Source: JAZLJD01 sp045617725 (lineage in GTDB: Bacteria > Bacillota > Clostridia > Lachnospirales > Lachnospiraceae). Taken from it: 5,789 nt of DNA. Positions 1-5,165 of the stretch are shown here, piece after piece. The position numbers and the translations under genes are program-made. The stretch is from contig JAZLJD010000076.1 of assembly GCA_045617725.1 (NCBI GenBank), positions 1 to 5,789 on the forward strand, read 5' to 3'. Positions within the stretch are counted from its first letter, which is position 1; every line of letters starts with the position of its first letter. The notes under the pieces were generated by a model. It searched no databases and was not told where the DNA came from. It worked only from the letters and a program-made list of their open reading frames with translations.

Positions 1-126
1 GGAATGCAGGCAAAGATAGCAGTTGCATGTAAAGCAATCAGAGTATTCTACGTAGTATTACAAACAGGCTGTGACTTTGATGAAGAAAAGTTCCGAAAGG
101 ACATCATCAGGCCTGAAGCAGCCTAA
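1..126 (+). CDS. IS110-family transposase, C-terminal end (partial)
   Basis: An open frame enters from the left edge and ends with TAA at 124-126, giving 41 residues. The translation begins GMQAKIAVACKAIRVFYVVL and ends KDIIRPEAA. The pattern of a basic 'K-AVA-K--RV-Y--L-TG-D-D' helix followed by a short 'DI-RPE' tail is what I recognise as the extreme C-terminus of IS110-family transposases in Firmicutes. These enzymes are DEDD-type recombinases with a C-terminal Transposase_20 domain containing a catalytic serine. All catalytic residues lie upstream of the window, so whether the gene is intact cannot be judged. The start is cut by the window edge, which need not mean a real truncation. The long non-coding stretch downstream fits an IS1111-type member. 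The family call rests on a short segment seen by eye; an unrelated protein tail is possible but less likely. Confidence 0.72.
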   Translation, partial: GMQAKIAVACKAIRVFYVVLQTGCDFDEEKFRKDIIRPEAA

Positions 127-400
127 CAATAAAAGCACATACTGTAGCAGATAACGTCCGCCAAGAGTTCAATTGGTGCTGGATTACAGGAGTGCTCTCT
201 AGCAATGACAAAGCAGAGCGAAGCCGCTAGGACATAATTTATAGGGCATGATCCTGATGAGGAGCAGAGGCGGCACCCCACTATGGGTAGGCTGGACGAA
301 GGAATTTAGGACTCACGATAGATGGATGATCCTGTTAGACATGAGAGGTTAGCAGCCATAGGGAAGAAATTGGACACAGATTCGCCTTCATAAAAAGGAT
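127..400 (+). ncRNA. Possible IS110/IS1111 bridge RNA (seekRNA) region in the right end of the element
   Basis: No credible protein gene occupies this stretch after the transposase stop. Short complementary segments visible by eye include CTAGC 199-203 with GCTAG 226-230; AGCG 217-220 with CGCT 225-228; TCCT 252-255 with AGGA 260-263 around a GATG loop; and ACCC 275-278 with GGGT 285-288. Further apart, CTATG 281-285 plus GCTG 291-294 can pair with CAGCCATAG 353-361, leaving a five-base bulge. Some of these pairings exclude one another. ATGATCCTG occurs twice (248-256 and 326-334). In IS1111-type elements the non-coding region after the transposase gene encodes a structured RNA whose loops pair with target and donor DNA. 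That this is such an RNA is inference from position and repeats. Its ends, and the right end of the element, are not determined; the limits given are approximate. Confidence 0.4.
248..334 (+). repeat. 9-nt direct repeat ATGATCCTG (248-256 and 326-334)
   Basis: Two exact copies of ATGATCCTG lie 78 nt apart in the non-coding region after the transposase end. In the first copy the TCCT forms a small hairpin with AGGA at 260-263. In the second, TCCT at 330-333 could pair with AGGA at 308-311, next to CTCA 312-315 and TGAG 342-345. Each copy thus has an AGGA within reach, so the repeats could sit in two comparable stem-loops. The repeat is seen directly; a role is inference. Confidence 0.5.
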
Positions 401-414
401 GACGTTTTATTTCG

Positions 415-550
415 TGTACCTTTCTGACTGGAAACATACGTGCATTGTACCTGAAATGACACAGTTTTCGCCCATTAATGAATGCTTATCATTGTTTGTA
501 ACTTAGTTAACCATTGTACAAATGGCTAAAATACAAGCTTTTTTGTACAA
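415..550. promoter_or_regulatory. Cluster of TGTAC motifs with two TTGTACAA palindromes upstream of the glycosyltransferase
   Basis: The AT-rich leader carries four TGTAC copies. The first two are in the direct repeat TGTACCT at 415-421 and 446-452, 31 bp apart. The last two form the perfect palindrome TTGTACAA at 514-521 and 543-550, 29 bp apart. The first palindrome sits in a longer near-palindrome, CCATTGTACAAATGG (511-525). Between the two lies TAAAAT (527-532), the best -10 candidate, with only a poor -35 (TAGTTA, 504-509) 17 bp upstream. Palindromes flanking a -10 at roughly three-helical-turn spacing would suit an operator bound by a dimeric repressor. The motifs are visible; the regulatory role is inferred and no regulator gene is in the window. 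Confidence 0.35.
504..532 (+). promoter_or_regulatory. Candidate promoter for the glycosyltransferase gene
   Basis: TAAAAT at 527-532 matches the -10 consensus at five of six positions. The hexamer 17 bp upstream, TAGTTA, matches the -35 consensus poorly (three of six), so activity might need an activator. It would start transcription near 539 and give a leader of about 45 nt that includes the weak GAGAG ribosome binding site at 569-573. An alternative pair, TTGTAC 543-548 and TATAGA 565-570 with a 16-bp spacer, would start transcription only a few bases before the ATG and lose the ribosome binding site, so it is less favoured. Confidence 0.3.
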
Positions 551-583
551 AATAAATAAGAAAGTATAGAGAGCGTAATCATT

Positions 584-1282
584 ATGAAACAATTATCTTT
601 GTCCGTAGTAATTCCCTGCTATAACGAGAAAAACACAATTGAAACGGTGCTGGATGCCGTAAGGAATTGCGGGGTCTCGGAGCTTGAGATTATTGTGGTG
701 GATGACTGTTCTACCGACGGAACGAGGGAACTTCTTCAGACGACCCTCAAGGACAAGATAGATGTTTTGGTCTTTCAGGACCATAATCAGGGCAAGGGTG
801 CGGCACTGGCAACAGGCTTTAAGCATGCCACCAAGGACATTGTTGCGATTCAGGATGCGGATCTTGAGTACGATCCAAAGGAGTTCGTGCGCCTTTTGCA
901 ACCCTTTGCCAAAGGGGATGGCAATGCGGCCGATGTTGTGTACGGTTCCCGGTATTCCCGCGGGGAAGTTTATGCGGTGGAGAGCTACTGGCATGCCTGG
1001 GGCAATCGCTTTTTGACCTGGCTGTCCAACATCAGCAACAATATCTGGCTGACGGACATGGAGACCTGCTATAAGCTGTTCCGCCGTGAAATTATCCAGT
1101 CCATCGAAATCAAGGAGCATCGCTTCGGCTTCGAGCCGGAGATTACGGCCAAGATTACTAAAAAACGCCAATACAGAATCTATGAAATGCCCATATCCTA
1201 CTATCCGAGAGACTATGCGGCCGGTAAGAAAATCGGCATCAAGGATGGCATTCGTGCCATCATCTGCATTTTGAAATATTAA
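584..1282 (+). CDS. Family 2 glycosyltransferase, dolichyl-phosphate mannosyltransferase-like
   Basis: A 232-residue GT-A fold glycosyltransferase predicted to transfer a sugar from a nucleotide donor, in this subfamily typically to a polyprenyl phosphate carrier. The N-terminal strand SVVIPCYNE (7-15) and IIVVDDCSTDGT (36-47) form the nucleotide-binding region. GKGAALATGF (70-79) follows, and QDADLEYDP (90-98) contains the metal-binding D-x-D. The acceptor-side motif DMETCYKLFRREI (158-170) and GFEPEITAKI (182-191) are typical of the DPM1/DPG-synthase-like clade. There is no C-terminal membrane domain: the protein ends soon after GKKIGIKDGIRAI, like soluble DPM1-type enzymes and unlike DpmA/GtrB-type fusions. 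The ATG at 584 starts directly at the expected N-terminus of the fold. Its ribosome binding site (GAGAG, 569-573) is weak. It stands alone between two non-coding stretches, so substrate and acceptor cannot be read from context; the glycosidase gene downstream hints at envelope glycan metabolism. Confidence 0.9.
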   Translation: MKQLSLSVVIPCYNEKNTIETVLDAVRNCGVSELEIIVVDDCSTDGTRELLQTTLKDKIDVLVFQDHNQGKGAALATGFKHATKDIVAIQDADLEYDPKEFVRLLQPFAKGDGNAADVVYGSRYSRGEVYAVESYWHAWGNRFLTWLSNISNNIWLTDMETCYKLFRREIIQSIEIKEHRFGFEPEITAKITKKRQYRIYEMPISYYPRDYAAGKKIGIKDGIRAIICILKY

Positions 1283-1297
1283 TCGTGGCAGACCATT

Positions 1298-1390
1298 CGC
1301 TTGACGCCGATTCGGAACTTTACCGGAACGGCGCCGAATACCGATGCAAGCGTGCGGGGGATAGGTATTCCCTGTGGACACGGGAATCCC
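1298..1390 (+). other. GC-rich intergenic stretch with nested inverted repeats
   Basis: Two candidate structures lie between the glycosyltransferase stop and the next promoter. The first has an outer stem CGCTTG 1298-1303 / CAAGCG 1347-1352 enclosing ATTCGG 1310-1315 / CCGAAT 1334-1339. The second has ATTCCC 1367-1372 / GGGAAT 1382-1387, lengthened by GG 1364-1365 / CC 1389-1390 across one mismatch. No run of T follows, so this is not a standard intrinsic terminator. Because it lies upstream of the promoter at 1393-1421 it would belong to the 3' end of the glycosyltransferase transcript, or be a separate small RNA. It matches no riboswitch class I recognise. Confidence 0.4.
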
Positions 1391-1392
1391 AC

Positions 1393-1421
1393 TTGTCCGC
1401 TCCCTGAAATTTTAGTATAAT
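1393..1421 (+). promoter_or_regulatory. Sigma-A type promoter for the glycosidase unit
   Basis: TTGTCC (1393-1398) and a perfect TATAAT (1416-1421) are separated by exactly 17 bp. This is the best housekeeping promoter in the window. Transcription would begin near 1428, giving a leader of about 57 nt before the ATG at 1485. That leader contains two perfect palindromes, TGCGGCCGCA (1444-1453) and TTCTATATAGAA (1460-1471). Confidence 0.75.
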
Positions 1422-1484
1422 AATTTTTTGCTTATGTGTGCCCTGCGGCCGCATATGGATTCTATATAGAAACGGATTTACAAA

Positions 1485-2576
1485 ATGCTTAAGAAAATCG
1501 GACGAATTATAGGAAGAGTATTGCTGGTACTGCTTGTTACGGTACTTGTTTTGTGCGGTACCTTATACCTTACCCTTTTGAAAGTGAAGGACGGACCTTC
1601 GGTAGCGGCCAAGAACCTTCTGATTACGACCCTCATGGAAACCGGACAGCTGAAATTCATGGCCGGCATTATCTGCACGCCGGAGGAAATCGAAGCCATT
1701 GTAGGCAGTAACGCCATGGAGAAGATGGACGCCAATGTCGATACCTCTCTGATTGTAATCGGCAACAAGACCGAAGCCGGAGTGGAGGCTTCAACCGATG
1801 CGGAAGAGGTGTTTGACGAGAACGGAATCCGCCTCGAGGAGGTTTCGGGTCGTTCCTTTTTTGCCAAGATGCTGATTATCAAGGATCCTTCCCAGGTCAA
1901 GGTCGGCAGTATCTACCCGTGGGCTGAATTCGGTAAGCAGCTGGATGAAATCGTTACGGGCTGCGGTGCCGTGGCCGGCGTAAACGGCGGTTTGTATGTT
2001 TCGACCGGCAATGCGGGCGGTTCTCCGCTGGGCGTTGTCGTTCAGGACGGCGAAATTACTTACAACAATCCGGCAGGGTATGCGGGACTTCATATGATAG
2101 GACTGAATAACGATGATATTCTGATTATCAAGGATATTTCCGATATGTCCGCTTCCGATTTCAAGGCTTATGCAGCGGAGGCCGGCATTCGTGATGCGGT
2201 TGCATTCCAGGATGAAGCTTCCGATGTCAATAATCATTTTGTTTCCCTTATTATTAACGGCGAGGCACGCCAGCTGGGCGGCCTTGGAAGCGGTGCCAAT
2301 CCCCGTACGGCCATAGGCCAAAGAGCAGACGGCGCGATTTTGCTTTTGGTCACGGACGGCCGCGGTAAGGCCAATCACTTAGGCGCGACGGCTTCCGATC
2401 TGATTGCGATTATGCAGGAGTACGGCGCTGTCAATGCTGCCAATCTTGACGGAGGCAGCTCCTCCTCCATGTACTATAACGACAATTACGAGATGACGAG
2501 TGTTACCTTCTACTACTCGAATTCTTCCTGGCGTCTTCCGGATGCCTTTGTCGTAATGCCGAAGGAGGTGCAGTAA
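1485..2576 (+). CDS. Membrane-anchored phosphodiester glycosidase (NAGPA domain) protein
   Basis: A 363-residue protein with a basic N-terminus (MLKKIGRIIGR), one hydrophobic helix at about 11-33, and an extracytoplasmic C-terminal domain of the NAGPA type. That family is named for the mammalian N-acetylglucosamine-1-phosphodiester alpha-N-acetylglucosaminidase; bacterial members are found in exopolysaccharide and wall-glycan contexts and cleave phosphodiester-linked sugars. Visible family motifs are GAVAGVNGGLYV (161-172), SPLGVVVQDGEI (180-191), NPRTAIGQ (272-279), LLVTDGRG (287-294) and the conserved NLDGGSSSSM (320-329). The region 34-140 is a less conserved linker or N-terminal domain. 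It is probably held at the outer membrane face by an uncleaved signal anchor. No strong ribosome binding site precedes the ATG (only CGGA at 1473-1476), but no alternative upstream start exists in frame. The next gene begins one base after its stop. The natural substrate is unknown. Confidence 0.9.
   Translation: MLKKIGRIIGRVLLVLLVTVLVLCGTLYLTLLKVKDGPSVAAKNLLITTLMETGQLKFMAGIICTPEEIEAIVGSNAMEKMDANVDTSLIVIGNKTEAGVEASTDAEEVFDENGIRLEEVSGRSFFAKMLIIKDPSQVKVGSIYPWAEFGKQLDEIVTGCGAVAGVNGGLYVSTGNAGGSPLGVVVQDGEITYNNPAGYAGLHMIGLNNDDILIIKDISDMSASDFKAYAAEAGIRDAVAFQDEASDVNNHFVSLIINGEARQLGGLGSGANPRTAIGQRADGAILLLVTDGRGKANHLGATASDLIAIMQEYGAVNAANLDGGSSSSMYYNDNYEMTSVTFYYSNSSWRLPDAFVVMPKEVQ
2563..2570 (+). promoter_or_regulatory. 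Strong ribosome binding site for the 2578 gene
   Basis: AGGAGGTG lies within the last codons of the glycosidase gene, 7 nt before the ATG at 2578. Its near-perfect match to the 16S rRNA 3' end fixes that start and contrasts with the poor site of the gene before it, suggesting the second protein is translated at least as well as the first. Confidence 0.85.
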
Positions 2577-2577
2577 T

Positions 2578-3762
2578 ATGAAGAAGCTTCCCGGACGCAC
2601 TTTGAAACCTGTTACCAAAGGAACTAAGATTTACTATATCTGCCTGGTCATTTACACATTGATTCTGATTGGACTGGGCGCCTGGTTTTTAAGCTATGCG
2701 GAGGATTGCCTTTCGCAATATGAGGCTTCCCAGCCTGCTTATACCATGGATGCATATCTTGATACTTTTTCTGCCGAAGTGAATGCCGGCAGGTTACCGG
2801 CCGAACTTGTGGTGGAGGATGAGGTTGGCTTCTTTGAGCCGTCTACCCTGATTGAGCAGACATTCCTTGACTCCATGAAGAGTGGTTTTTTGCATTATGA
2901 GAAGGCACCCGGCAATTATCAGACCGAGCATCCCGCGTATCGTATCCTTTCCGGGGCGACTCCGGTTGCGGAGGTTACCCTGGGGGCCGAAAACGAACAC
3001 GTTATTTTTGGCATCCTGACCATCATGGACTGGCATGTTGAGAGTGTAAAGCCGTTCTTCTCGGTGGAACGCTCCGATTATTATGTGGAAGCGCCGGAAG
3101 GCTTTGCGGTTACCGTGAACGGCAAGGAAGTGACGCAGGAATATCTGACCGGCGAGAGCCATCCGATTGAGGAACTTAAGTATGTGGCGCAGTATGTGGA
3201 ATGCCCGCAGGTTGTGGAGTACAAAATTCCCGAGCTGATTATGCAGCCGGAGGTTAAGATTTTTGATAATAAGGGTGCGGAGTGCACGGTCACCGCGAAC
3301 GGAAACCGTTACACGGCGTACTATTCGGCCGCCGACATGCCGGAGGATCGTTACGAATACGCTCTTTCCAATGCACAGACATGGTCCCTCTTTATGACGA
3401 ACGACATTAAGGAAAGCGATCGCGGACTTTCGACGGTTCGTAAGTTCCTGATTCCGGACTCCGATTACGACAAGCTTGCCAAGGGTTGGGCACGCGGTAT
3501 CGATATTACCTTTACGAGTGCACATACTCTGATGGATCCGCCGTTTGAGGATGTTGTGGTAAGCGATTACATCGAGTATAACGACCATATATATTCCTGC
3601 CATATTTACTTTAACAAGACGATTTATCTGACCCGTAAGAATGAGTATCGTGTCGATACTTCCGACATGACGTATGTGATTGTATATACCGATGCGACGG
3701 ATGACGGAGTGGATAACCCCGACTGGTATATTGCAGATATGATTACTTCTGTGGAAGAGTAA
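2578..3762 (+). CDS. Unrecognised single-pass membrane protein with large extracytoplasmic region
   Basis: A 394-residue protein I cannot assign to a named family. A basic N-terminus (MKKLPGRTLKPVTKGTK) precedes one transmembrane helix at about 19-40, so residues 41-394 should lie outside the cell. There is no second membrane segment, sortase motif or lipobox. By eye the exterior falls into three parts. Residues about 50-165 resemble a small alpha/beta domain ending in an amphipathic strand. Residues 168-240 contain the segment EAPEGFAVTVNGKEV, like the beta-sandwich 'xVxVNGK' segments of TcaA- or PEGA-type surface proteins. Residues about 255-392 are rich in aromatic strands and end in DWYIADMITSVEE, reminiscent of an NTF2-like domain. 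These domain ideas are inference. It follows the phosphodiester glycosidase by one base with a strong ribosome binding site, so the two are almost certainly cotranscribed and may work together at the surface, for example as a scaffold or sensor for the enzyme. Confidence 0.85.
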   Translation: MKKLPGRTLKPVTKGTKIYYICLVIYTLILIGLGAWFLSYAEDCLSQYEASQPAYTMDAYLDTFSAEVNAGRLPAELVVEDEVGFFEPSTLIEQTFLDSMKSGFLHYEKAPGNYQTEHPAYRILSGATPVAEVTLGAENEHVIFGILTIMDWHVESVKPFFSVERSDYYVEAPEGFAVTVNGKEVTQEYLTGESHPIEELKYVAQYVECPQVVEYKIPELIMQPEVKIFDNKGAECTVTANGNRYTAYYSAADMPEDRYEYALSNAQTWSLFMTNDIKESDRGLSTVRKFLIPDSDYDKLAKGWARGIDITFTSAHTLMDPPFEDVVVSDYIEYNDHIYSCHIYFNKTIYLTRKNEYRVDTSDMTYVIVYTDATDDGVDNPDWYIADMITSVEE

Positions 3763-3771
3763 AATAAAGTA

Positions 3772-3780
3772 TGTTATAAT
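3772..3780 (+). promoter_or_regulatory. Extended -10 promoter for the alarmone synthetase group
   Basis: TGTTATAAT (3772-3780) is a perfect extended -10 element (TG, one base, TATAAT) just after the stop of the preceding gene. No good -35 is seen 16-18 bp upstream, which is common for extended -10 promoters. Transcription would begin near 3787, leaving a leader of about 45 nt. It gives the relQ-like gene its own start, although read-through from the glycosidase unit remains possible because no terminator is visible between them. Confidence 0.55.
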
Positions 3781-3796
3781 GTTTCCGGACGTTTTG

Positions 3797-3827
3797 TTCC
3801 ATGGGGTGGAATGAAGCGACGAGGAGG
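3797..3827 (+). promoter_or_regulatory. Small leader hairpin and strong ribosome binding site before relQ
   Basis: TTCCA (3797-3801) can pair with TGGAA (3807-3811) around a TGGGG loop. About ten bases later, AGGAGG (3822-3827) lies 5 nt before the ATG at 3833. The ribosome binding site fixes the start; an ATG at 3801 is out of frame. The hairpin is short and leaves the ribosome binding site exposed, so any control role is speculative. Confidence 0.5.
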
Positions 3828-3832
3828 TTACA

Positions 3833-4480
3833 ATGGAGTATAAACCCAGAGCACAATCCGAGGTAGATATATGGAAGGAAGTTACTTTGGTCTATAATTC
3901 GGCACTGAAGGAAGTCGGCACGAAGGTCGAAATCCTGAACGACGAATTCCAGCATGTTCATCGATACAATCCGATTGAGCATGTCAAGACACGACTGAAG
4001 ACACCGGAAAGTATTGTCAAAAAATTACGCAAGTACGGATACGAATCGACGATTGAGAACATGGTCGAATATGTGAAGGATATCGCCGGAATTCGTATTA
4101 TCTGTTCTTTTACATCGGATATTTATCGAATCGCGGAGATGCTGGCCAGCCAGAATGATATCCGTGTACTTTATATAAAAGATTATATTAAGAATCCTAA
4201 ACCCAGTGGATATAAAAGCTATCATATGCTCGTTACGGTACCGATCTTCCTGTCGGACCGCATCGTGGATGTGAAGGTAGAAATTCAGATTCGAACGGTA
4301 GCTATGGATTTCTGGGCGTCCCTTGAACACAAGATTCACTATAAGTTCGAAGGAAATGCACCGGAGTACATACGCCACGAGCTTGTGGAATGTGCGCAGA
4401 TGGTTTCGAATCTGGATGATCGTATGCTATGGCTGAATGAGGAAATTCAGCGTATCAGTGGACAGGATGCTGAAGATTAA
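3833..4480 (+). CDS. relQ: Small alarmone synthetase, RelQ/SasB type GTP pyrophosphokinase
   Basis: A 215-residue single-domain RelA/SpoT synthetase that would transfer pyrophosphate from ATP to the 3' OH of GDP or GTP, making (p)ppGpp in the cytoplasm. There is no hydrolase, TGS or ACT domain, so it is a small alarmone synthetase close in length to Bacillus YjbM/SasB. Key segments are VKTRLKTPESIVKKL (51-65), with the nucleotide-binding basic residues; KDIAGIRIIC (82-91), whose D83 fits the metal-binding Asp; IKNPKPSGYKSYH (119-131), with the guanine-stacking Tyr; and VEIQIRTVAMDFWASLEHKIHYK (149-171), with the second acidic metal ligand at E150. The C-terminal helix ends in an acidic tail, as in the tetramer-forming RelQ proteins. 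The helix before residue 51 is family typical. All catalytic positions look intact. It has its own promoter and a strong ribosome binding site, and leads a group with a coiled-coil membrane protein and a flavin reductase. Confidence 0.92.
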   Translation: MEYKPRAQSEVDIWKEVTLVYNSALKEVGTKVEILNDEFQHVHRYNPIEHVKTRLKTPESIVKKLRKYGYESTIENMVEYVKDIAGIRIICSFTSDIYRIAEMLASQNDIRVLYIKDYIKNPKPSGYKSYHMLVTVPIFLSDRIVDVKVEIQIRTVAMDFWASLEHKIHYKFEGNAPEYIRHELVECAQMVSNLDDRMLWLNEEIQRISGQDAED

Positions 4481-4516
4481 ACGTCTTTTTTCTAAAAGGA
4501 ATAAACGAACAGGTTT

Positions 4517-4523
4517 AGGAGGG
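4517..4523 (+). promoter_or_regulatory. Ribosome binding site that decides the start of the coiled-coil gene
   Basis: AGGAGGG lies 6 nt before the ATG at 4530. An in-frame ATG exists at 4437 inside the relQ coding region, but it has no ribosome binding site and would add 31 basic residues encoded partly by relQ sequence in another frame. The 4530 start is therefore chosen. Confidence 0.85.
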
Positions 4524-4529
4524 AAGATC

Positions 4530-5165
4530 ATGGACTTTTTTACGGAAAAGCTGGCAGAACATTGGGGCTCCAAGGAAATGATTAAGGCCAATAGTCAGGC
4601 TGAAGCCGAAGAAATGCGCAGAATGGAGACCGAAATGGAAGAATACAAGGCTATACTGGAGCAGATGCGAGTCGTAGGCGAGCAGAACGCGCAGATGACA
4701 GCACATATGACGCAGCTCGCAGACCGCATGGATACGGTATTGAATACAGAGCGTGAGAGCGGCCCTTCCGCTTCCACGGAGGAATTAAAGCAGGAGATTC
4801 AGAGAGAGATGCAGGAACTGTCCGATACGATGCAGGCATCCCTTCGCAAGTCCGAGGACTTTATGGAGAGCTCCATGCGTACCTTGCAGGCCTCCCTGGA
4901 GGAAAAGCTTGCTGCACAGGATGAGAATTCTCATCGCGAGAATGTTAAGGTATTCCGCAATGTGCAGGCAGTTGTCGTAGATGAGATTAAGGCTCAGACC
5001 GGTGAACTGGAACTTTCCAATCGTGTACTTATGAAGAAACTGCGCGGCTGCAAGAGCCTGATGGTGGTATCCGTTGTTCTTGCTTCCGTATCCCTTGCAT
5101 TTTCTGTATGCGATTCACTCGGACTGATTGAAAAACTGATTGATTTTATTACGGAGTTATTCTAA
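4530..5165 (+). CDS. Coiled-coil protein with C-terminal membrane anchor, unknown function
   Basis: A 211-residue protein I do not recognise. Residues about 16-72 are strongly helical and rich in Glu, Met and Gln with heptad-like spacing. A Ser/Pro/Thr-rich break at 75-82 (ERESGPSASTEE) separates this from a second helical stretch at about 83-170. A single hydrophobic segment at about 176-194 (SLMVVSVVLASVSLAFSV) is preceded by basic residues (KKLRGCK, 169-175) and followed by a short amphipathic tail ending ITELF. There is no signal peptide. By the positive-inside rule the coiled coil should be cytoplasmic and the protein tail-anchored, possibly as an oligomer. It begins 49 nt after the relQ stop and ends exactly where the flavin reductase begins, so it is probably cotranscribed with both. 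A membrane scaffold or chemoreceptor-like partner is possible, but nothing in the sequence proves a role. Confidence 0.85.
   Translation: MDFFTEKLAEHWGSKEMIKANSQAEAEEMRRMETEMEEYKAILEQMRVVGEQNAQMTAHMTQLADRMDTVLNTERESGPSASTEELKQEIQREMQELSDTMQASLRKSEDFMESSMRTLQASLEEKLAAQDENSHRENVKVFRNVQAVVVDEIKAQTGELELSNRVLMKKLRGCKSLMVVSVVLASVSLAFSVCDSLGLIEKLIDFITELF

Noticed and set aside
593..1381. Long antisense open frame (262 codons) opposite the glycosyltransferase
   Set aside because: It is a codon-bias shadow of a clear glycosyltransferase gene. Its translation shows no recognisable motif, and no convincing ribosome binding site precedes it.
1283..1417. Open stretch continuing in the glycosyltransferase frame after its stop, as a possible read-through extension or decayed C-terminus
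   Set aside because: The glycosyltransferase is already full length, and the 44 codons show no hydrophobic helix or family motif. GC-rich sequence leaves few stops by chance.
1445..1458. NotI site next to an NdeI-like CATATG, as a sign of cloning vector
   Set aside because: Surrounding sequence is a natural-looking leader after a promoter, no other vector features are present, and the coding start is not at the CATATG.
1791..2378. Antisense open frame opposite the glycosidase
   Set aside because: It lies wholly within the well-supported NAGPA-domain gene and has no family motif.
2794..3603. Antisense open frame (269 codons) opposite the unrecognised membrane protein
   Set aside because: The + strand gene has a membrane anchor, a near-perfect ribosome binding site and operon position. 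The antisense product is rich in Arg, His and Asn with no domain pattern.
4482..4500. CTTTT/AAAAG inverted repeat between relQ and the coiled-coil gene as a terminator
   Set aside because: The stem is only A-T rich with no GC clamp or trailing T run, and the next ribosome binding site follows at once.
4437..4529. Upstream in-frame start for the coiled-coil gene inside relQ
   Set aside because: There is no ribosome binding site at 4437, whereas AGGAGGG stands 6 nt before the ATG at 4530.
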